Assembly (NCBI GenBank): GCA_027946555.1
Contig: JAPEVC010000012.1
Span: 124,001-188,000 of the forward strand
Direction: 5' to 3'
Length of the DNA: 64,000 nt
From: Gnomoniopsis sp. IMI 355080
Lineage: Eukaryota > Ascomycota > Sordariomycetes > Diaporthales > Gnomoniaceae
Below, one piece after another: positions 56,692 through 64,000 of this stretch (the stretch's first letter is position 1; the number at the start of each line of letters is the position of its first letter). The notes below the pieces were generated by a model. The model was given only the letters and a program-made list of their open reading frames with translations, had not been told where the DNA came from and searched no databases. Both the position numbers and the translations under genes were made by a program.

Positions 56692-58155
56692 ATGTCCCCT
56701 CACGCCATCACACAAGAACACGGCATTGATGAGCTATTGGCTTCCTTCAATGTCACCAAAAATGGTTTCTTACCAGCAGAAGAACCTTTGAAGACCATTT
56801 CGAATTCATACTACGAGCCATGGGAGCTTTTGATCCATAATCTTCAGAGTCTTTTGGCCAACGGCACGTTACGACAAAGGATCGATAATCTACCAGTCCT
56901 CTCGACAGACAAACTACGAACAGAGGCTGAATGGAGGAGAGCATATGTGATACTCACACTTCTGACACATTCATATATTTGGGGAGGTGACAAGGCCGCA
57001 GAGGTGTGTAGTCCTGTCGTCTTCCATCTCTTTCTCCCTTTCTCTCTCTCTACGAGACCGCTTATTCTAGACGGTTGTCGCGAATTCAAATTCACCGCTA
57101 ACGGCGTGATGATCTAGGTCCTACCACCTCCAATCACTGTCCCACTTCTGGCCGCCTCCTCACGCCTCGAAGTGCCTCCAGTGGCAACTTATGCCGCCCT
57201 GAATCTTTGGAATTTCGCCTCTACCAATGCAGACTTTACCGATCTTGACAGTCTGTGCTCACCACACACATTTACGGGCACAAAGGACGAATCATGGTTT
57301 CTCTGTGTATCAGTCGCTATGGAGGCACAAGGCGCCTACATTATCCCGTTAATGCTCAAGGCAATAGCTGCTATCCCTGCTAGGGACTATCGCACTATCG
57401 CCGACGCCCTGGACACCATGTCTGGGTCCATCAAGAGGGTGGGAGCGCTCTTGCACCGTATGCGCGAGCATTGTGATCCCATGGTTTTCTATCACCGGAT
57501 CCGGCCCTTCCTGGCGGGCTCCAAGAACATGGCCGCGGCGGGTCTTCCCAAGGGTGTCTTTTATGATGAAGGAAATGGCAAAGGCTCGTGGCAACAGTGG
57601 CGCGGTGGCAGCAACGGACAGTCATCCTTGATACAGTTCTGGGACGCGGTGCTCGGTGTCTCACACAACTCCGAAGGGACTGCGAACCCACATGCCAAGG
57701 CCGGAAAGCCGGAGGAGAAGAGTTTTCACGAGGAGGTCAGAGAGTACATGCCGGGCGGGCACCGGCGGCTCTTGGAGCACGTGTGGCGGTCCGGTAGTAT
57801 ACGGTCGTTGGCTGCGTTGCCGACGAGCACACCGGAGCATGCGAGAATGCAGGAGTCATATGCCGCTGCGATCAAGACATTGACCGATTTCAGGACTGGG
57901 CATGTCGGAATCGTGACGGCTTACATTATTGTTCCGTCTCGAAAGGCAATGGCTGAAAGCAAGAACAAGGCAGTGAACCTGGCCACGATGTCTACACTGC
58001 AGCAGAACGAGAAGAAGGAGGCTGGCAAGGAGTCAGCCGATGACAAGCTGACGGGCACTGGTGGTACAGCGCTGTTACCGTTTCTTAAGCATTCCAGAGA
58101 TGAGACTTTCGAGGCCGGAGAGCTGGTGAGGGAACAGCTGGCTGTAAGAGCTTAG
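56692..58155 (+). CDS. BNA2: Indoleamine 2,3-dioxygenase (tryptophan 2,3-dioxygenase activity)
   Basis: Two predicted exons, 56692-57003 and 57118-58155 (114-base intron), giving 449 residues from MSPHAITQEHGIDELLASFN. Family blocks: YEPWELLIHNLQSLL, RRAYVILTLLTHSYIWGG, LPPPITVPLLAASSRLEVPP, ESWFLCVSVAMEAQGAY, FYHRIRPFLAGSKN, LPKGVFYDEG, GGSNGQSSLIQFWDAVLG, YMPGGHRRLLEHV and LTDFRTGHVGIVTAYIIVPS. His366 in FRTGHVGIV is the predicted proximal heme ligand. Reaction: tryptophan plus O2 to N-formylkynurenine, first step of the kynurenine route to NAD. It is divergent from kynureninase and co-directional with the downstream regulator. The C-terminal acidic, low-complexity insert is ordinary for fungal IDOs. 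Confidence 0.96.
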
Positions 58156-58800
58156 ATACCCCGTGGGAACGCTTGTGTTGAGTGGGATCTTGTATATACC
58201 ACGCTGAGGCGTTTGGACATAATCCAAAAGAGCTGTATGTACTATGTACACACACAGCAATGACAGGGATAGACGCAACACTTCTTAAATGAGTGCGGAT
58301 TTACATCTGTTCTTACTGCCAATGTCTGGTCTTGGCTCATTAACCCTCGGTTAAAGATCGCGCTCTCAGCCAGTCCTTCTCCTGTAGCCGGGACTGCAGA
58401 AAGCCAATTGCGGATGGTGGATCCGCCGCGAGGACTTATTGAATCCCTGATCCCTGCGCAATTTTTTATCTGATCGATCTGATAAACTCCCGTGATCGCT
58501 GATGTTGCTTTGTCACTTCTTTTCCGTGCCTTCAAGTCATTTGCTACTGTCGACGAGGCCTCAATCGCCGTGCATTGCGGGTGCTTCCTTACTTTGACAC
58601 GTCTTTCAACGTTTTAATACCTTTCAGATTGTCGCAGATCAGTCCTGTCAAAAATTAGCTATTTCGCAGAGCACAAGGCGGAAAGCGTGGGCAGATAATC
58701 CTGATTGAGACTTCTCGGCTCAGCATATTTTACCGGGGACGGGCTCTGGTCGAATTTCAGACACACTCCCCCCACTTCGTTGATAGCCGTGAAGTAAAGC
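58156..58800. other. Intergenic region between IDO and Zn2Cys6 regulator
   Basis: 645 bases; IDO 3' flank and regulator promoter. No gene seen. Confidence 0.6.
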
Positions 58801-60780
58801 ATGAATCGTCGTTCACGGGGCGGTTGCATAAGTTGCCGGAAATCAAAAGTCAAGTGTGATGGTATGTCCTCCACATATTGTTCTCCTTCCATCCGGGGGT
58901 TTCTCTCTTCCTGCCTTCTTCTCTTTGATCTCCTAGAATGCGCCGTTACTCTGGTCTGACTCACTTGAACAACTCCAAGCGCAGTCAGGCCATATACCAC
59001 GGTCCAGAATCAGCACGGGATTTCACTCCAGTGCGGCGTGTCAAGGGCCAGGCTACGGCCCAGAAGGACAGTGCCCACTTGTGCTTTCATCTACTAGCCT
59101 GAGAAATACTGACGCTCTGAAGAAATCAAACCTTCCTGTGGAACATGTCTTCGGCGTAGAGTCGTCTGTCAGGGCTACCAAAACAACAAATCCAGCCTCG
59201 CTCGTCATGATCTCCTCACGGAGAGAAGCTTACGACGATCAGCTCTCAACAACGACGTCAAAGAGCATGGCCCAGGTGAGCCATCAACAGGGCTTGTTGA
59301 GGTCACAAAGCAACCATTCTCACGTTTCAACGAGCCCATGACTACTGCATTCTCCTCCCAGACATTCCCGAAGGCCGGCCATCCCCTCGTCATGGACCCA
59401 AGCATGATGACTCCTCGAGCCATCGATTGCCTTATACCACCGGGTGTCATTGGTCCAAGTGACAAAGCGACTGTTGAGATGTACTTTACCAGGCACCCCT
59501 GGGAATTGAATATCTCATCAGAGTTCGTTTACGAAATGAATGCAAATGTCCTGGCTGTCTTGCAACAAAATCCTCAGACTATCGTTGACTCACTCTCGGC
59601 TATTGGCCATTCATACATGACTGAGTCTGGATCGGAGTCGTCTCTCGCCGTACTCAACTACAGAGCCCGAATACTGGCCACGTTGAGATCAATGGAAGTA
59701 TCGAATCATACACTCGAGGAGATGGTGTTCTATTACCTGGCGCTGTCTGCGATCGAGCTGGTAGATCGTAAGAGCACTGCGCCAGAAACGATGATACCAA
59801 CTATCATTGCAAATTCATCTGTCCTCATCTCTCACTACATATCGACCGGCCGTGAGGTTTCCTCTCTGGCCCGTTACTTTATACGAGCTCTGGCACGTCA
59901 AGACATGATCATCTCACTGGTGCATGGGCACCGGCCTTTAATACCCTCGGCGGTGTGGCTCGATGAAGAAGCCAGAACTTCTGCCGACCGCTTGATGGGA
60001 TATACAACAACGTTAATGCCTTTACTTGAAGAGTTGTGTATACTCACGGAGAGCTTGCGAAGTCCTTCAATCTGTGCGCACCGGTGCCAACCAGAGCATG
60101 GCGAACCTAGAGATAACTGCCTCGATCCGCTGGACTTGATCTCTCCTAATCCTCTTTATCAGGAGAACAACATTGGTTCTGACGCAACCTCATACGAGGC
60201 TTTCGACTCAACAATTGCGTCGCCTGCGCCTGCAACGGCAGCGGCCAATGATCGGCCCGCGGAATTTGACATATGTGGACGCCAAGCAGAAGACCTTCGC
60301 AGACGAATCGAGCTCTGGAAGCCCGCTATACCCCATGGAATGTCGTTCCGGAAGTCGAGAAGATTTCTGATTCAGGCCAACTGCTATCGGGCAGGCGCTC
60401 TTCTCTACCTCTTCAGACTGCTCAACCCTCCCAGCATAAGCACCAACGGCGGGCTATTGGGATGCTCTGCCATAGACGGAGAAGCCACTGCTATGGCACA
60501 TGAGCTGATACTGTTCCTTGGCCCTCCTTCTTCCCGGGGCGATGAAGCGAAAATGCTACTATGGCCGGTATTTATCGCGGCATGTGAAATGCTAGCAGAG
60601 GAAGACAGACAGATGGTCCTGGATATCTTCGACGCGATTCACCAGCAGAGAAAGACGGCAACTGTGCAGAGAACCAAGGCCTTCGTGCTGAATCGGGTAT
60701 GGCCGGCCAGAGATGAAGGTAGAGAATGGAGTTGGGGGGCTTTGGCGCAGCAGTTTCCTGGGGAGTGTTTGCCTATATGA
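58801..60780 (+). CDS. Zn2Cys6 transcription factor with fungal-specific domain 2
   Basis: Two predicted exons, 58801-58861 and 59123-60780, giving 572 residues. Exon 1 encodes MNRRSRGGCISCRKSKVKCD; exon 2 begins EIKPSCGTCLRRRVVCQGYQ. Joined, the cysteines at 9, 12, 19, 26, 29 and 36 give exactly C-x2-C-x6-C-x6-C-x2-C-x6-C, which supports the splice. The 261-base intron is longer than its neighbours; an extra small exon is possible but not needed. The rest matches the helical fungal_trans_2 type: MYFTRHPWELNISSEFVYEM, LRSMEVSNHTLEEMVFYYLA, FLIQANCYRAGALLYLFRLL, MLLWPVFIAACEMLAEEDRQ. It probably acts in the nucleus on CGG-containing sites. Location next to IDO, kynureninase and an amidase suggests, but does not prove, that it regulates them. 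Confidence 0.88.
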
Positions 60781-61309
60781 CAGTTTCGGGCTGTACTCAA
60801 CACAGTATCAAGGCCTACCTGCCACTTTGAAGTTTTCTTGTCATTATGAGGCGTTCAGCATTTCTGAAAAGGTTGCGAGTCTAATTGCTGAATATCAGCA
60901 GAGTGTCCCCAGCTTGGGTATGTTTCGTTTCCTTGATAAGTATAGCATACATAGACAAGGCCAGCGAGCAATCGCGATCCGATAACACAGCAGTCTTTAC
61001 CTACCTAGATATGCATCCGCTGCTATAGAATCACTCCGAAATCGCCGATTTAGGGAGGCGTACGTGGGTGGAGCCCAACGCGGGGTCTGCCTCACTATCA
61101 ATCGATTGCGATCTTCGACGATCTTCTCAACTCTGCATCGACTTTTTTCTGGCCTGACAAAGCTGTGAATACATTCATACAAGCCAATATATTCCACATT
61201 TTTAGTGATCTTGGTTGCAATTATTTGAGTATTTAGAACCGTACCAGCTTTTGCTACTTCTTTCCTAGTTCCTGAGAGGTCAAGCCTTGGGAGGAATAAT
61301 CATTTGGTC
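60781..61309. other. Intergenic region between regulator and amidase
   Basis: 529 bases, with CTACCTAGATATG near 61002. No gene seen. Confidence 0.6.
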
Positions 61310-63685
61310 ATGTCGGACAACATATCTAGTCAATTGGTAACCGAAAAGATCGAGACCGGAACGATGGGTTGCGATCCTGTAAAAACGAAACGCACAACTC
61401 CTTATCGTCCATGGCAAGAAATCGCAGCGGAAAAAAAGGCCGAGCAACTGGCACGCATACCTCAGGAGTGGTTGGTCTCAGAAACCAAACTTCAGCAGAC
61501 TGACACACCTGATCTTCGACCATTAGCTGAGCTGTCTGGAATCCTGTCCGCTCGAGAGTTGAAGATCACCGGCGAACAGTACGACGCGACTGCTCTCCTG
61601 GCCGAAATCGAATCTGGTGTTTTCACAGCAGTCGAGGTAGTCACGGCATTCTGTAAGCGGGCCGCGGTAGCACAGCAAGCATGTAACTGCCTAACCGAGA
61701 TCATGTTCTCGGAGGCTATTGCAGCGGCCGAGAAGCTGGACGAGGTGTATATCAAGACAGGGAAGACTGTGGGCCCTCTCCACGGGCTCCCCATGTCCTT
61801 CAAGGTAGCTCACGTTCTGGTCTTGGCCTGATTTCCACGCACATTTTAAAACAAAAGAAAACGAGTATCGTATGCTAACCTAAAGTACCTGACAGGAATG
61901 TTTCCATGTTAAAGGTTATGATGCTGCTGATGGCTACATCTCGCGGGCCTTCGACCCGTCTACAGTCGACTCTCACCTCGTGTCTGTGGTCAAAGCCGCA
62001 GGCGCTGTTATCATTGTAAGCGCTCTTTTAGGTATCTTTGCGTTCTGCCAGTTTCATCTAGATATGCGGCACACGAGGCATCTTTACAGTGATACTTGAC
62101 GTTCAAACCTGGAATGCCAGCGTGGGACCTCTCCAGATAGTCCCCTAGGATTGTAAGCTCATGACGAGGGGCATCACATGTACAATTGCCTGTCAATGGA
62201 AACGCAAATCTCTTGTGAAGATGTTCTTAGGGTCAACGCGCAGATCATGACATAAAAGTACCTATCAGAAGATATGAAATATTACAAATGCCTCCGCAAG
62301 GTCCTGTGACCTAGTTTTCTTCCTCTGAAGCTTCGAGCTTTACCAGGGCGGAACCTTATGTGCGTCGAGAAAAAGCTGACACACTGGACAGACCAAGACA
62401 AACACACCACAGACTATGCTTGCCGCAGAGACACACAACAATCTTTTTGGAAGGACCAAGAATCCTGTGGTCTCGCACTTGACCCCCGGCGGAAGCAGTG
62501 GTGGCGAAGGAAGCTTGTTAGCTTTCAGAGGAAGTGCCCTGGGCCTCGGGACTGATGTCGGCGGGTCCATCCGGATCCCATCTGCTGCCTGCGGTATCTA
62601 TGGATACAAGCCATCATTTGGCATATTGCCCATGCTTGGATACGCAGCAAGTAGTTGGACGGGCGTGAACACCGGTGTACCAGCTGTTTTAGGGCCAATG
62701 GGGCATTCCGTGAGGGATCTGAACCTCCTAGCTACGGTGGCGAGGGCTTCCAAGCCATGGCTCGATGACCCTGCCATCATTCCTTACATTTTTGAAAAGG
62801 AATCATCGGAACGTGCACCGGTCGTTGGGATCATTGAAAAATCAGGGCTTACTCCGCATCCACCCATTCGACGAGCCCTTCTCGAGGCAGCCGAAAAGTT
62901 ACGACAAGCAGGGCTGAAAGTGAAAGAATTTCAACCAGTGGACTTCAGCGAAATTGGAAAGGTGACGCGGCAGTTGTTTACCGTCGATGGGCTATCTTAC
63001 CAGAAGAGGGAACTCTCCAAAGTCGGAGAGCCACCGGTCCCCTGTGTCAAAGGTATTGGGTTTTGGGACATCCCGAAGAAGACACATGAAGAAATGTGGT
63101 CTTGGAGTACCAAGAAACTGGCTCTACAGAAAGAAATGCTCGAACGATGGACATCCGCTGGCGTCGATGTGGTGTTGTGTCCAGCTGGTCCGTATACTGC
63201 AGTCAAGCCGGATGGATGGACTCAAGACATGTATACGGTCTGCTGGAATGCTGTGGATGTGAGTTTCTACCTACGCAAGGCTCTGTTCGGAAGTTTTACA
63301 TACCCAAACACAAGCTAACCTGCCTTATTGCTCGTGCGGCAGTACCCGGCGGTTATAATACCTTTCACACACGTGTCCAGTACCAAAGATTTGCCGTTCG
63401 ACTCTTTCGAGCCTCTGTCGGATGAGGATGCTAGAGTTCAAGCTCAGTGTAAGAGACAAGTCCATCATACCCTGACACCGTGTCATTCATGGCCCACCCT
63501 CGTTTTATCTCTATCTCTCTTCGTAATTTCGAACAGCTGACAACAAGCCTGCTCTGCTAGATGACCCAAAGCTGATGCACGGTGCCCCGGTGAGTCTACA
63601 AATAGTGGCACAGAGGCTTCACGATAAGCAGTTGTTGCAGGATGTGAGTTTGATTGACCGCATCCTGAACCAAGGTCGCAACTAG
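61310..63685 (+). CDS. Amidase-signature family hydrolase
   Basis: Five predicted exons: 61310-61804, 61896-62015, 62392-63258, 63343-63448, 63537-63685, giving 578 residues from MSDNISSQLVTEKIETG. The Ser-cisSer-Lys triad is intact: Lys165 in LHGLPMSFK, Ser240 in TPGGSSGGEGSL, Ser264 in GTDVGGSIRIPSAACGIYG. TNTPQTMLAAETHNNLFGRT and GAPVSLQIVAQRLHDKQLL are family blocks near the middle and end. Known activity of the family: hydrolysis of amides to acids and ammonia (fungal acetamidase type). Intron 2 is 376 bases, unusually long here, and intron 1 uses a GTAGCT donor. The substrate is unknown. Next to IDO and kynureninase it could act on a formamide or anthranilamide, which is inference only. 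Confidence 0.93.
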
Positions 63686-64000
63686 ATGTGGCCGTGTTAC
63701 GGGGGAGGGGTGGCCTGTCCGACGCTGCCATTCGCAATAAACTTATCCACTGGGCGAGTGTGACTTTGTCCAGAGTCCGGGCATCAGCCACTGAAACTCA
63801 GGCTTTTGGCCAGAGCATCTTCTTGCGTTGAGGATCTCGATTATTCAGTGACTACAGTAGCTCAAAGATTCGAATAACCGCCCCGTTCAGCCTCATTGAT
63901 TATATACTATGCGCCTCCCCTGCTGCAATGGTAGCAGGTCGCTGCAGGGTTTTCTGCAGGTGATCTAAAAGATAAGGCATGTTGTGGACCCGGCTAGGCA
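63686..64000. other. 3' flank of amidase, end of window
   Basis: AATAAA at 63736-63741, about 50 bases after the stop, is a plausible polyadenylation signal. No further gene is visible before the window ends. Confidence 0.55.

Noticed and set aside
59020..59090. Alternative first half of a zinc cluster (CGVSRARLRPRRTVPTC reading)
   Set aside because: Lacks two of the cysteines, whereas the exon at 58801-58861 gives perfect C6 spacing with exon 2.
1..64000. CRISPR array, insertion sequence, LTR or terminal inverted repeat
   Set aside because: No regularly spaced repeats, transposase or reverse-transcriptase motifs were found; the sequence is fungal nuclear DNA.

Overview
The window is nuclear DNA of a filamentous ascomycete (Pezizomycotina; Sordariomycetes is my inference). 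Evidence: short GT-AG introns of about 50-110 bases, gene families typical of these fungi (Zn2Cys6 regulator with a fungal-specific C-terminal domain, PTH11-like receptor, SUR7/PalI protein, Crh-type GH16, GH7 cellulase), and gene-poor stretches of 2-4 kb. No ribosomal RNA, tRNA, transposon or CRISPR array could be supported. All exon boundaries are my own predictions from splice consensus, reading frame and family alignment, without transcript data.

Left third (1-19 kb), mostly housekeeping: a partial App1-like phosphatidate phosphatase (-), the ribosome-biogenesis helicase DRS1 (-), an EB1 microtubule plus-end protein (+), the vacuolar SNARE VAM7 (+), a proline-rich coiled-coil membrane protein of unknown function (+), then after 3.8 kb without a gene a divergent flavohemoglobin (-).

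Middle (23-45 kb), surface and accessory functions: a PTH11/rhodopsin-like receptor (+), a Dal5-type MFS transporter (-), a GPI-type GH16 cell-wall transglycosidase (+), an unrecognised polytopic membrane protein (+), a carboxylesterase with a GPI-type tail (-), a P450 with a CYP7/CYP8-like I-helix (+), and a GH7 cellulase that carries a GPI-type tail instead of a cellulose-binding module (-).

Right part (44-64 kb): a 1201-residue calpain-like protease (-), a SUR7/PalI-family membrane protein (-), then a compact tryptophan/kynurenine group. Kynureninase (-) and indoleamine 2,3-dioxygenase (+) are head to head across a promoter of about 1 kb that holds clustered CGG/CCG inverted repeats. They are followed by a Zn2Cys6 regulator (+) whose zinc cluster is split by an intron, and by an amidase-signature hydrolase (+). 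IDO makes N-formylkynurenine and kynureninase cleaves kynurenine to anthranilate and alanine; the intermediate deformylation would need a formamidase. The adjacent amidase and regulator make this look like a small regulated tryptophan-catabolic cluster, and it is the most interesting system I see.

Across the gaps a 10-base palindrome, TACCTAGGTA, and versions with a 2-base spacer recur at least seven times, never inside a gene.
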